From: Pinus tabuliformis
Taxonomy: Eukaryota > Streptophyta > Pinopsida > Pinales > Pinaceae
Reading direction: 5' to 3'
DNA length: 64,000 nucleotides
Assembly (NCBI GenBank): GCA_031772625.1
Contig: CM062804.1
Coordinates: 1,018,696,514 to 1,018,760,513 of the forward strand
Positions 9,701 to 21,523 of the stretch are shown piece by piece. The notes under the pieces are model-generated. The model was not told where the DNA came from and did not search any database. It saw only the letters and a list, made by a program, of their open reading frames with translations. The position numbers and the translations under genes are program-made. Position 1 is the stretch's first letter; the number at the start of each line of letters is the position of its first letter.

Positions 9701-11622
9701 AGGTCTATCTTGTCCGCAAGATCGACCCATTCCGCGCGACACCTAATGTCAGTTAAGGAAGTGGAATTGACGGAAATACCCCATACCAAAAAAATTTCAC
9801 CTACTACAGCTATCTCAGAATGCATCCCATTCATTCCCTTGACCATCCCCTCAATCCCACTGATATTTTATACAACCAAACCCTGGTATGCTCCCTTGTT
9901 ATGGATAACAATGAGCCTAAAGACATCCATATGCATGCACAACATGGGTATGCATGTGTCTAGGAACTTTTCTCCTCAAACATGTGCCTGAAACTTTAGG
10001 ATTTGGGCCATTTTTCAAGCCTAGAATCCAAGTCACTGCCCATAAACCCCTATATCTTTCAGAATCCATAAATTACATGACCACAAGAATTAAAAATCAA
10101 AAATTGACTCCAGGACTAGGTCTGACCATCCCTAACCGGAACTGACATTCTGTCAAATGTTTGGCATCAATGCAATCTATAGGAAATGAATACAAGATAG
10201 AGCATAAATGACTGATAACTCATATGAGACTTGACAATAAGGATCACCACCCTCTTCCCTTAACTGTTTTGACATTAATTAGGTCTTTCATCCATTATCC
10301 TTTTAGTTACAAGTAAATACATGAAATAACCATGACTATAACCAGTCATATAACCAAGCTTATAACCAGAATTAAACCATGTAAATAACAATGAAATAAC
10401 AACCATTAAATCCACATATTAATAATTACAAAAGAAAGAGAACTTAGCTTTTATTAAATGTAGGCAAGAGATGACCATGTTCGGGACTTCCACGTACCAC
10501 CTGACTGTAGACATGGCTGAACCAAATCTTTCTTTCATCCAGTCACCCCTGTGCCATATTCCAATCATGAATGTGGGATATCATGGATAAACCAATCCAA
10601 AAACAAGGGAATCCATAGGTTAAACCACCTCCACCCTCACCAAACTGTGATCTCACCAAAATCGGCACCGAGATCACAAAACCAAAATGAACTTGGAATT
10701 CCTCTGGACTCCATCACTATCCTTGAGGAATTTTCCGTCTCCTTGTCTCTCGGGATTTGCCACAATCCATGCCTGATCAATAGGCCCTAAACTGACACAC
10801 CAGTCTCTCGGGCTTTACCTCAATCCACAACAAATCACTAGGCCCTAAACCAAGACTCCACCCTTAAGCATTATCGTGTATCCCACCAAAACCGGATAAG
10901 GGATTCCTAGGCCTTTGGGAATTTTCTTGAGACCACCTCCGCCCTGGATTCTAAAATCATCCAGCAATTCCAAATCAAACTGAGAATGCAATCCCATCAC
11001 ACCATGGATCTCTGGAAAAAGGTAAGGAAAATATGAAAACCACTGTCATAATCCACTAAAACCATGCCACCAACAGCAAGAGAACCATATACCAACATTT
11101 AAAACCATTCATGTCAAAACTAGCTAGGAAATCACACATGCAATATGGTACCTGCAAGTATTCCTACTGAAGCTCTTTGATCCTACTCTTCCTTGCTTGA
11201 TATTTTCTTTCCTTTCCTTTCCTTGTCCTTCCTTTTCTTTATTTTCCCTTCCTTACTCCAAAGCTTGAGCAAAATCCTTCCAACTAATCCTTGGAAACCT
11301 TTTTATCAATGAGGCCTCTATTTTCTTCAATTTCCATTATTTTCCTTCATTTTCCTACTCACATGAAACATGTGACCTTTCACCTTCCTTTTCTCCTATT
11401 TTCCTTTACTTTCGTAAATAAATGTGCCAAAATACCTTTTTTCCTTTTTAATGCCTTAACCATTTCCTTTTCCAATTTCCCTTTGGCCATAAACACATCC
11501 AGTGATGCCCACTAGGATATCTTTGCCCAACATTCAGCTTGGAATAAGTGTCCCTTAATCATGGTCTTATTTTTTCCTATATTAAATTTTATTACATGAA
11601 CTTTTAACCAGGGGTTATTACA
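9701..11622 (-). repeat. Unassigned repeat; right edge looks like a gypsy LTR terminus
   Basis: No coding potential. On the minus strand the right edge reads TGTAATAACCCCTGG (ends at 11622), a common start of plant Ty3/gypsy LTRs, so this may be a solo LTR in reverse. The left edge and TSD were not found. Between 10740 and 10860 there is an imperfect internal repeat (CTCTCGGG, CAATCCA, TAGGCCCTAAAC occurring twice). Confidence 0.3.
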
Positions 11623-11631
11623 CGTGGAGCC

Positions 11632-11995
11632 ATTTAGTTCAGTAATCTTTGACTTGTGGTCACCATCTTTGACTGGCTATATATCACAATCTAAGAGGCC
11701 ATTTTCAAACTTATACATATCATTGGAAAGCTCTTCCAGAGCATTTTCTGGATGAATGAGTCTGATGTGGTATTTAATTTTATTTTCTACCTTAAAATGG
11801 CTTCAAACTCTTTTATTATTTGCGCAATTCCTCCTAATCTCCTCTTCAAATTCCTCCTTGAATATGCCTCATCCTTGCTTTTCTTTTTAATCACATTTTG
11901 TTTTTTTGGAGTTTGCAATCCCTTTATGCATACAAGAAAAAATATCCTTTGCTATATGAAAGAGTAAAAGGTAGGATGAGGAAGGTACAACATCG
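11632..11995. repeat. Direct repeat copy 1 (partner at 16132-16490)
   Basis: About 360 bp closely matching 16132-16490 in the same orientation: shared CAATCTTTGACTTGTGGTCACC, GAGAGGCCATTTTCAAACTT, GGATGAATGAGTCT and GAGGATGAGGAAGG-like words. Similarity seems to run weakly past 11995 into sequence resembling the PMD remnant, so an old duplication inside the minus-strand Tat copy is the best guess. Confidence 0.65.
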
Positions 11996-12479
11996 AATCC
12001 AATTGGGGACAGTTCCTTGCATGCAAGATGCTAAGAACCTACATACTAGTAGCCTTCACCATTGTGCACAGAGTCAAAAATATATTGAATGTGTAAAACC
12101 AAAAAATGGAAGTCCTCTCCTCATAAAAAATGAAATGCAAAACTATAACTTCTAAAACTGGAAATTAAATGCTCACCAAGTGAGCTTATTTATGTATAGT
12201 TCCTACTTATGTATAGAGCTCAATTTACTCGAGTGAAGTCAGCCTTCAAATGCTACTAGCCCAACATCTAGGTGTTGAACCTTATGCCTTTATGATTTTG
12301 GAATTGAGAAATTAAAATAGGCATGCACCATGTGAAATTTTCAGGTAAAACATTTAATACATACCCCATACTTGAGACTTGTCGCTAACCAAAGAAATAT
12401 GCCATATAGTCATCTACTAGATCATAGAACTGATGAGAAAAATTTACAGCTACCTCCCTTTCTTGAATAGTATCCAAAC

Positions 12480-13430
12480 AAGAAACTTGCTACAAAAGGA
12501 AGCCATGGACACTACTTGGCTCTTCAACTTTGGCATTTTCTTGAAGAGGTTGTTGTTTGTCATTTTCTTTCCATTTTCCCATAAGAAAATCTTTTTGAGA
12601 ATATACAACAATCTCGTACTCCCCGGAAGAAGAAACTATATTTATTTGTTGGGAATCATTTTCTTCTTTTGGTTGTCTTTGGCATGTGATCATACCTTTA
12701 TATTCCTATAAAGGATGTAATTCATAAACTGGAGCTTATTTTTCAACCCCATTGTCAGCTTCCTCTTTTTTTGCAACTTCCCATGACTTGGACTGTTGTG
12801 GTTTTGCAACACCCAACTCCCCATCTTAGTCATAAAAATCATATAAAGGAGAACCATCAAATTCAACAAAATAAGATCTCTAAGGGTTTATTTTAATCTT
12901 AACAATATCTCCTTCTTCCTTCTCATGATTGTTGGGAAATGCTTCTTGATGCAGGTTCATGTTTTCTTGGAGTTGATGTCCACAAATATATTCAACATCA
13001 TCATTAGTCTCCGAAAGATTTTCAACATTAAAATTTCCACAACAATCTTCAAACAGAGAACCTGACGGATATAATATTTTGCAAATATCATTATATGTTA
13101 TGTGAAATCTCTTCAAAGAAGATACACTACCATGAGGTATGGTTTTATACCAAAGCCCAGATTCTTTATCCAAAGAATACATGAAAAGATTCATTCTCAC
13201 ATCCTCACGAACATACCATGCCACTACATGCATTCATGAAAGTCCTTAAGGTGTTGGGTTAGGATTCCATTTGTGCTTCCATTGAATCTAGGCAAATAGG
13301 TATACCATTCTTGAAATGGAGGAACATGATGAGGGTAACCAACAAAAAAAGAAAAATTTATTGGGGAGAATTTGTTGGCCAAGAATTGAGGAAGACCCAT
13401 TTTGAAACCCCTTTAGGTGAGATATCTCAA
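12480..13430 (-). pseudogene. gag remnant of a non-autonomous (LARD-type) LTR retrotransposon
   Basis: Read on the minus strand from about 13400, a start MGLPQFLANKF is followed by PPFQEWYTYLPRFNG, then after a frameshift the retrotransposon gag core AWYVREDVRMNLFMYSLD, LWYKTIPHGSVSSLKRFH and CKILYPSGSLFEDCC. The same frame continues with stops at 12880 and below. The pattern (small hydrophobic helices, W-Y/F-L-P, S-S-L/W-x-x-F/L) is the plant gag domain. No protease or RT follows, so the element is gag-only. It sits about 70-100 bp downstream of a primer-binding site. Confidence 0.65.
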
Positions 13431-13500
13431 CCCACGCTTCCTTTGTTCACCAAACAAAGTAATGCACAAATTTCTACCTAGGGAAATATATTCTAATTCA

Positions 13501-13520
13501 TTCCCCGGCAACGATGCTAG
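13501..13520 (-). other. Primer-binding site (tRNA-Asp type)
   Basis: Minus strand reads TAGCATCGTTGCCGGGGAA, close to the TGGCGYCGTTGCCGGGGA primer site used by Athila-like and related plant elements. It lies directly beside the inferred LTR end at 13525. Confidence 0.55.
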
Positions 13521-13524
13521 AATA

Positions 13525-14502
13525 TGTTGTTGTTCCTAGAGACAACCCTCGGGTTAAGGATAAGGGTCAGTGCCTAGGACATCTTAGTCTCTCTTCAAGA
13601 TGAATCAATGTTTCTCAAGAGATAAATGTAAAATGATTTAAATTTGTCTCAATTACCCTTCTCAAAGGCGGATTCAGTATACACATAAACAATATATCAT
13701 TCCCAAGAGTAAATTTTAAGATCTGGTGGCCTACACACAGATAATGCAACTAATTGGTCATTGCAGTAAAGGTGGAAAGAAGAAATACAAGGAAGAAACC
13801 TATTGCATAGGGTTGGACAGACATAGAATCCCATGCACTAAATCCCAGTAAAATCCTAGAAAGATAAAGGAAATGAGGTGAAGAATTTATGGAGCGTGTT
13901 TTAAGTGTTTCAACTCAATATCTCATAAGTACTATCTGATATCTCATAACATAGGTAAATATGCAATCTCATAGGTATCGCCTACAATCACATAACATAG
14001 GTAAATCTACAATCTCACAGGTACCATCTGCTACAACATAAGTAAATATGTGACTTAAGAGTGAATCCAGTAACTACAATTACATTATTTCTGAAGAAGA
14101 AAAACAAATGAAATGACACATATAGGGTAGAACACATACTACATATCCCAATGCTTGGAATCACCAGAAACTTCTTCATTAATATTTAAGAATGAAATAC
14201 TTATCATAGGCCCAAACTTGCGAAATTTTCGAAACAATTACAAGCTCTGGAATAGGAAAATCGAACCACTGGAACTGGAAAATCTAGAACCCTTCCTAAT
14301 GAGTCTTTCTTCCCTTTTTATAGGGAAAACCAAAATAATAACAACTTACAAAAATATCTTAGAATGCTACAATTGTATGAACTACATATATGTCTGAGCA
14401 TGCAACTAACCTAATTTTCCTAATGATTACATAACAAACTCGTTCATTTTTGAAATGAAATGTTTACAAAACATGAAAAACATGAGGTGTCCTAATTGAC
14501 AC
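13525..14502 (-). repeat. 5' LTR of the gag-only minus-strand element
   Basis: Minus strand begins TGTGTCAATTAGGACACC (14502) and ends AACAACAACA (13525) next to the primer-binding site. A TATA box CCCTATAAAAAGGGAAG lies on the minus strand at about 14310-14325. The partner LTR was not found, so the boundaries rest on TG...CA ends, PBS and TATA position. Confidence 0.45.
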
Positions 14503-15218
14503 AAAAAATATCTCCATTGTCGATTCCTCTGATTTCCTAAGGTGGACTCAGGCTCAATTATCTTGGTTCGTGGTGGGTTGATGATCTAGCCACACCTCTG
14601 CCATTGTATTCCTCCCATGGTTACATGCTAGTTCACCTCTCGTTTTCTCCATCTAGCTGCTTAAATTGCCCCTTTTCTGGACTTGGCCCTTCTTGTATGG
14701 TGTTACCTTTCACCCATTGGGATTAAAATCCATGTTGGGCATACGTGATTTAGTGGGGACGTGTTGGAAGTGCTTTGCACTGGTTGATGGTTGAACAGGG
14801 TTAAGCAGTATAGGATGGGTGACAGAGGACACCCTTAAAACAAATTAAAATTTGGACATTAACAAAAATTAGGTGGTGACTATGTAGGCGGGGAGTATGG
14901 TGGCATGACGTGTGGATGGGAGACGATCCATGGAATTGGACAGGAAGGGGAGAAGGGAAGGACCTCAACCCTAACAAAATCATGCTTGCTTGTTGAATTC
15001 ATCCTTGTTTTGGTGTGTTGGTGGCAGGTGTAGTCCCCCTACTTTGACGAGGTGAATGAACAAGATTAGGAGTGAGGCCTGACCCCCCCAGAATTTATCC
15101 TAGCCATTGATCGACCATACTTGACAATTGACATTTACAATTTTGGGGGCTAGTGTCAATTTATTTGTCATGCTAATTACCCACTACAGTGATTTCTTGG
15201 ACCAAGCATACTTGGGAA
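14503..15218. other. No recognisable feature
   Basis: No credible ORF, repeat end or RNA gene seen on either strand. Probably decayed repeat sequence. Confidence 0.4.
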
Positions 15219-16060
15219 TGATGGCAATCCACCCGCCAATTGCTCATTGGTTACCTGTTTTCACTTAATGTCGGGGTGGACCCATTCTACTTAACTTTTA
15301 CCTGTTTTTTTCCATAGGAACAATCTCCGTGACCATGGCCTAATCTATTGGATGCTTACTCATTTTAAACCCTGCACAGACCCTTTTCTTTTGTTAACAG
15401 CTTTGTGACGTTGGTTATAAGTGCTCCACTAGAACTTGTGTCTGGTGCTAAGGAAAGAGCCCCATTTATCCCCGCACATCCCCTTTGCATCGTATTACTA
15501 ATATTCTGGGATCCACCCGTGGAAATAAGTTGGCGAATAGGGTCTGCCTAACCCTCTATTTATTGGTTGTCACTCTGTTTGTTGCCACTATGTCCCGACA
15601 CTCTACAACTCGACATCACCGCCAATTGAATTCTCCAAGATGATCCCTCCAGGATGAGGTGCCCAGTAGGGTCCGCGCAACCCTTTGTTTATTGGTTTTT
15701 TCTCTGTCCACTACCATCGTGTCCCTAAACCAATAGCTTGGTGCTTTGCTTTGGGTGCTAGCTTTAATCCATCAGGTTATACCTCTAGGAAATCATAGTC
15801 GGGTGGGCTCCATCCATTCTATTCCATCTCAGTGCTACAACTCTTGCAACATTATTGAAATCTCTAGGGTAAACCCTCTGAGGTATGACCGTTGGGTTGA
15901 TGTCATCTTGGTCCTTCTCTCCCAATCACATAGGCTTGGGATTTTAAATGCTTCCACCGAGGTATTGCCTCTGGGTGGGTTCCACCTATGGCCAATATAG
16001 TTTCTTTCTGCTATTGACGTGTTGGCCACATCTTCCCGAAGATTTCCACAGAGGCTCCGC
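15219..16060 (-). repeat. LTR-like repeat related (inverted) to the solo LTR at 60868-61776
   Basis: Starts TGATGGCAATCCACC, matching the reverse complement of the right end of 60868-61776 (TGATGCCAATCCACTTC). It shares words such as ACAACTCGACAT and GTTATACCTC. Contains a diverged tandem pair of about 130 bp (AGGGTCTGCCTAACCCTC at about 15539 and AGGGTCCGCGCAACCCTT at about 15668, both followed by TTATTGGTT). The right end is not located. Confidence 0.4.
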
Positions 16061-16131
16061 CAACCTTTCTACCAAGTTTGGAACTTAAGAAAACTTTGGC
16101 TACATGCCAAAGGCTCACAAAAATTCCTTTT

Positions 16132-16490
16132 AGTTCTACAATCTTTGACTTGTGGTCACCAACTTTGATTGGTTTTATCTCACAATCCGAGAGGCCATTT
16201 TCAAACTTCTACATACAACTAGAAATATCTTCTGGAGCACTTTCTAGATGAATGAGTCTAATGTGGTCTTTGAGCTGATTTTCTGCTTGAACATGGCTTC
16301 AAACTCTACTATTATTTGCACCAGCCCTCTTGATCTCCTCTTCAAATTCCCCCTTGAATATGCCTCAACCTTGCTTTGCTTTTTAATCCCATTTTGTTTT
16401 TCTGGATTTTGCAATCCCTCCCTACATACAAGAACAAATATCCTCTGCTATATGAAATAATAAAAGTGAGGATGAGGAAGGCACAGCATG
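16132..16490. repeat. Direct repeat copy 2 (partner at 11632-11995)
   Basis: See the partner copy. This copy runs straight into the PMD remnant at 16462. Confidence 0.65.
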
Positions 16491-16822
16491 TTCAACCAGT
16501 GTGAGGTTCTTCTTGTGCAAGTGAAATATGAGTTGACAAAATGTAAGACAAGAGCCCTAAAGGAGTTTGGTTATGGAACATTGATCGTATCTTTCTTCTT
16601 AGAGAGAGTTCTGGTGAAGAGGACATGGGTGATAACGCTAATAGTATATCCCAGAGAGCCCAGGATACAAATATGGACTTAGTTGATGCCTCGTGTGTGA
16701 GTGGGAAGATTACACAACATTTCAAGCCATAATTTTATTTCATGGTTCTAGATGTAGATCCCTATGATCAAGGATTTCCCTTATGTAGGGATGAATTTCA
16801 CAAGGGATTTGGAGTTAGTAGT
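16462..16822 (+). pseudogene. PMD remnant of the minus-strand Tat-like copy
   Basis: Plus-strand translation gives MFNQCEVLLVQVKYELTKCK and LKEFGYGTLIVSFFLERV, aligning position by position with the FNWCNAVLANVKGQLTRAK and FGYGALVVSFGLERV segment of the PMD protein at 5253-6458. After frameshifts and stops, KDFPYVGMNFTRDLELV (about 16770-16822) matches QDFPYAGIDFRGDPDMV. It is antisense to the pol remnant at 17160-18603 and lies on its 3' side, so the antisense PMD arrangement is a property of the family and not an accident of one copy. Confidence 0.75.
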
Positions 16823-17159
16823 GTGACCAAGGAAGATTCTACTGAAACTAAGAAGATTGGAAGATGGTGAATAGAGAATCCAATGGGTTTATGCAATGTG
16901 TCAAGTGTGATGACTGGCACCATTTTCATATCCAACGTAAAGTGAGCGTAACAAATACATCTATTAAAATAGATAAGAATGAGGCAAATAGCCAAGTTTA
17001 ACCAAAATGGGTAAAAAAGAAAGTAGGACACTAAAGGAAACAAAAATTTGTACATAAGTTACAAAGCACATGCTAGTGGGATGTTAAGCATAGTAATTCT
17101 TTAGATAGAGCCTATTTTAGGGCTTTGTGATTGTTTTTCCATCCTAATCCATAAGTTCA

Positions 17160-18603
17160 TAGTCACCTTTTGAACAGACCCGAGTAATAATGTAAGGACC
17201 AAGACACATGGGTTAAAAGGTTCCTTCCCCCAAGAGGTAATTTTTCTAGTAATGAGAACAAGGTTGCCTTCTTGGAATGAGTGAGGTTTGACATGTTTGT
17301 CATATTGGGATTTGACTCATCACTTACGAGATTCAAGAGCCAATGTAGCATCAAGTTTCATCTAATTAGTGAAGTGACGAAAATTTTTCTTCTTCAGCAA
17401 AAGTGTCAAGCAGGAGTTCAATGGAAAGTTTCAAACATGGAATTTGGCCCTCGATATGAACCACTGCTTCTAGGCCATAAACTAGTTGGAAAGGTGTTAA
17501 ACTAGTAGCAGTCTTGATTGAGGTTCGGTAAGCCCAAACCGTAAAATATAACATTCTATTCCAATTGGTTTTGTGGTTTCTTACTAGATGTTGGATCAAG
17601 GTTATTAGAAAATTTTTGACAGCTTCAAATTGGAAATTAGCCTATGGGTAGTAGGAGGATGAGTGATCTTGAAAAAAACCAAGCATAGTGGTCGGCTCAA
17701 ACATCATATGATTCTAGAAATGTGAGCCATGGTCTATGATAATAGATGGGGCACACTGAACCGAGAGATAACCTGATTAAGTTGGAAAAGAGTAGTAGTT
17801 TCTTGATTAGCCTTAAAGGTAGGAATGGCTTCCACCCACCTGGTGAAGTAATCAACAATGACAATAATGTAATTATGACCATTAGCAGAAGTGAGATTAT
17901 AGGTGATAAAGTCAATACCCCATTTTGAATAGGGACTAATGTAACAACCGGATGTAAGGGGGAAGGGGGTGCGCACATTTTCCTAGTGAGGATCTAACAG
18001 AGATGGCACTATTAGATGATATTAATACAATATTTGAAGAGAGTGTGCCAATAGTACCCAACACACAAAACTTTTTGGGCAGTATCCATGCCCGAGAGAT
18101 GACCACCACATGCCCCAACATGGAATTCATTCAAAACATCTTATGCTTCTTTAGGGGTAAGACAATGCCAGATAATGAAATCAACACACGATGGTATAAT
18201 GTATAATTAAGAACAAGATGATGTATATCTTTGTGATGAATACAATGGTGTTCATCCTTATATAACGTTGGGAAAAACCATTGGGTCTAGGGATATATGA
18301 GGATGTCTCCATAACAAGGATCAGAAGAGTTGACAAGATAAATTGATTCATGAGGGAAAGGATCATGGAATACGTCATCAATATCAACTTGGGGAAGGTC
18401 CAACAATAAATTTGCAAACATCAAGGATTTCTTGGAGTTTTTAGTAGTGAACACCAAGTCAAATTATTGGAGTTTGACAATCCATTTGGAATATTTTCCT
18501 CCAATTATATGTTGAGACAAAATATGTCTCACAGGATTCTCCAGAGAAATAACAAGGGTTTATTGTAAGAGTATGTAGTGTTGAAAGTGATTGACAACAA
18601 AAA
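17160..18603 (-). pseudogene. Tat-like RNase H (C-term half) and integrase remnant
   Basis: On the minus strand from 18603: HYILLQ, then GGKYSKWIVKLQ and KNSKKSLMFANLL (RNase H end), then a zinc-binding region with VGACGGHLSG-like codons, the integrase core with KWGIDFI and VDYFTRWVEAIPTFKA, and the VWAYRTSIKTATSLTPFQLVYG block. Each part aligns with the element at 1-5 kb. Stops and frameshifts are frequent. The frame is cut at 18603 by the chromovirus and resumes at 63518. Confidence 0.85.
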
Positions 18604-18753
18604 TGTAACATACCCTCTTACCATCCCTAACCCCTACTAAGGAATAAATAGGATAGTTACAATATTGACCAAAACCCCAAGGTCTCAGTTAAGGAGATAG
18701 GGTTTGATTTTTTTATCTTTTTAAACTTCCTTAAAAATTCTAAGGGATGGCCT
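18604..18753 (-). repeat. Chromovirus left (3') LTR, outer part
   Basis: TGTAACATACCCTCTTACC onward matches the right LTR from 59445 (TGTAGCATACCCCCTTACC) for 150 bp. It is then cut by the solo LTR at 18754 and continues at 30086. Confidence 0.88.
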
Positions 18754-19215
18754 TGTTGGCATTATGATACAGGTGTTGTCCTTGATGGAAACTCACATAG
18801 ATGAGAGCTCACAATGCAACAGGTTAACAACAAAGGATTACAAATCAGACTCCAGAGATTGAAGAAAGAGAGTGGTTTAATAAGTATATGCTAGTTCACT
18901 TTGTCAAAGTAGTGTATACATGCGAGTTAACAGAACAAAAGGAGAATATATGTATGCATGCACTTTCACAGAAGGAAAATCATGTATGGGATGGAAAATC
19001 AAGGTTTTGGTCCAAGGTATTGGTCCGAGGTATTGGTCCTAAGTGGTTTTGGTCTGAGGTATTGAGAAAGGCCTAAAACTATATAAGGAGGAAAAAATCA
19101 AAGGGATGAGTGTGAAAATAATGAATATCTTATGAAGAGTGAGATCAAAATCAAATATGCATGTTATGGGTTTCTAGTGCTTTGCTTGATCTGAACTAAG
19201 GATGAACCTTACTAG

Positions 19216-19568
19216 TCTTGGGTTGTGTTATATTCTTTCCGCGACTAACCTTTGTAGTTAACCAAGGGGTTGTGTTATATCTTTTGTGGACCCTATATTA
19301 GGTTGGGCGGACCTACCTATGGTTTTTTTGGTCCATGGTTTTGGACACGATGGTTTTCGGTCCATGTTATTGGATGCTTCGGCATGTATAAATATGTATT
19401 GTAACATTGAAAGGAATATAATGAAAAATCAAGCTGGTAGTCCCAGTTTTGGGATCTAGGGGAAAATCTCTGTCTATATGTGTTTTATGTGTTATGCTCT
19501 CGCATTGTTTATTTTCTATGTTTCAGAATTCGTATGCAGGTAATTTCTGTACGGGGTTAAAACCTACA
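19216..19568 (+). repeat. 5' LTR of copia A
   Basis: 353 bp, starts TCTTGGGTTGTG (the expected TGTTGGG has a G-to-C change) and ends AAAACCTACA. The TATA box TGTATAAATATG is at about 19386. Carries two units of a short repeat built on GGTCCATGGTTTTGGA; the other LTR copies carry three. Confidence 0.9.
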
Positions 19569-19570
19569 AT

Positions 19571-19582
19571 TGGTATCAGAGC
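19571..19582 (+). other. Primer-binding site (initiator tRNA-Met)
   Basis: TGGTATCAGAGC, two bases after the LTR end: the standard plant copia primer site. Confidence 0.92.
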
Positions 19583-19690
19583 TATTTTTGCTTCAAGGGG
19601 ATGCCTTTGTTGCTGAGGGGTTTCGCTCAGACCTGTGGTAGACCCTGTTCAGTGGGAGATCTGCGAGATCGATTCTGGTGGTGAAAGAAG

Positions 19691-21523
19691 ATGGCGAGTA
19701 GTGGAAAGATAGAAATCGAGAAATTTAATGGTCAGAGTTTTGAGTTGTGGAAACTTAAGATGGAGGATCTGTTGGTGGATAAAGATTAGTGGATCACGGT
19801 AGATCTAGGTACTAAACCAACGGGACTGTCCGATGAAGAATGGAAGAAGTTGGATTGGAAGGCAAAGAGCACAATACAATTGTGTGTCTCAGATTCAGTA
19901 TTGTTGAATGTATCAGGGGAAGCTACAGCAAAGGCTTTGTGGGACAAATTAGGGACTTTGTACCAATCTAAGTCTCTGGTGAATAAACTGTTCCTGTGGA
20001 AAAAGCTGTATAACCTGAGGATGAAAGATGGAGACTTGGTGACAGAGCATCTGAACGCATTTAATATTGTGGTAAGTCGGTTAGCATCTGTTGATATTAA
20101 AATTTCAGATGAATATAAGTGCATCAGTTTGTTGTGTTCTCTACCAGATTCATGGGATAGTCTGGTTATTGCAATAGGTAGCAATGCAACTGCCTTGCAG
20201 TTTGATGAAATAGTCTCATCCTTGCTAATGGAGGAGATCAGACGGAAAAATATGGGGAGCTATAATGGTGATGCCTTGTCTGTACGAGGACGGTCCCAGA
20301 ACAGAAACAAAAATAAGTCATCGAGTGGGAGATCTAAATCTCCAAGAAAACCTATAAAGGTGGTGTGCTGGAAATGTGGAAAGGAAGGGTGCTACAAAAG
20401 GGATTGTAAATCTAAAGCTCCTGATAAAGGAAAGGGATCTGATGATGCTCCTTCTACAGAGGCGAAAACCACCTCAGATGAAGGTGGGGATGTGTACTTG
20501 GCTTCTTCAATTACACATGTAGATCATGAGGCATGGTTGATTGACTTAGGTGCATCCTTTCACTTCACTCCCCATAGAGAGTGGTTCTACGAGTATGAGA
20601 AATATGATGGTAGTAATGTCTTCTTGGGGGATGATAGGAAGGCTAGAATAGTTGGTATCGGAAAAGTAAAGTTGAAGTTGCAAGGTGAAAGGGTTAGAAC
20701 ACCTCCGGGTGTTCTGCATTTTCCTGCATTAGCCAGAAATCTGATTTTTGTAAGCAATATGGATGATGCAAGTGTAAAAACAATGTTTGAGAAGGATACT
20801 TGCAAGATGGTTCAGGGGGCACTGGTATTGATGTGGGGAGTTCGAATTGGAACTCTGTACAAGCTGCAAGGTAGCACTATTGTTGATGGGTGCAACAGTT
20901 TTGTGGTCCCTGAAAGTGTAGCAGAAAATCTAGTGGTCTCTGGAGAGAAGACCATGTTGTGGCATCAAAGGCTTGGACATATTGGAGAGAAGGGCCTTCG
21001 AATACTTCATGGTAAAGTTATGGTAGAAGGTATGAGTAATATCTCTCTGGATTTTGATTTATGTGAAAATTGTGTATATGGAAAGCAGAATCAAGTGAGT
21101 TTGCCCTCTGGTGGTAAGAGGGCGAAACAAATATTAGAGCTTGTGCACAGTGATGTGTTTGGACCTGTGAAGGTTCCATTATTGGGTGAGTCTATGTATT
21201 ATGTATCATTTATAAATGACTTCTCAAGGAATACATGGATATATTTCCTTAAGAAGAAATCTGAAGTCTTTGACAGGTTTAAAGAATTTAAGGCTCTGGT
21301 GGAAAACCAGACAGAGAAGAAGATAAAGGTGTTGAGGACAGATAATGGTGGAGAGTTTTGCAGCAAGGAATTTGAAGAATTTTGTAAGAAGTGTGGTATA
21401 GCATGGAAGAAGACTACTCCATATACACCTCAGCAAAATGGAGTTGTAGAAAGAATGAACAAGACGTTGATGGAAAGGGCAAGAAGCATGCTCAGTGGTG
21501 CTAGGTTAGGACAGGAATTCTGA
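19691..21523 (+). pseudogene. Copia A gag, protease and integrase
   Basis: ATG at 19691 opens MASSGKIEIEKFNGQSFELW, the copia gag start. An in-frame TAG at 19787-19789 replaces a CAG (C-to-T) and the frame then runs on to 21523. The zinc knuckle CWKCGKEGCYKRDC has Cys in place of the His. The protease motif reads LIDLGASFHF, with Ser of DSG changed to Leu. Integrase follows: WHQRLGHIGEKGL (His), CENCVYGKQ (Cys), LVHSDVFGPV (Asp), LRTDNGGEF (Asp) and PQQNGVVERMN (Glu). The frame ends where a Trp codon became TGA (EF|VEAVEIA). Confidence 0.9.
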
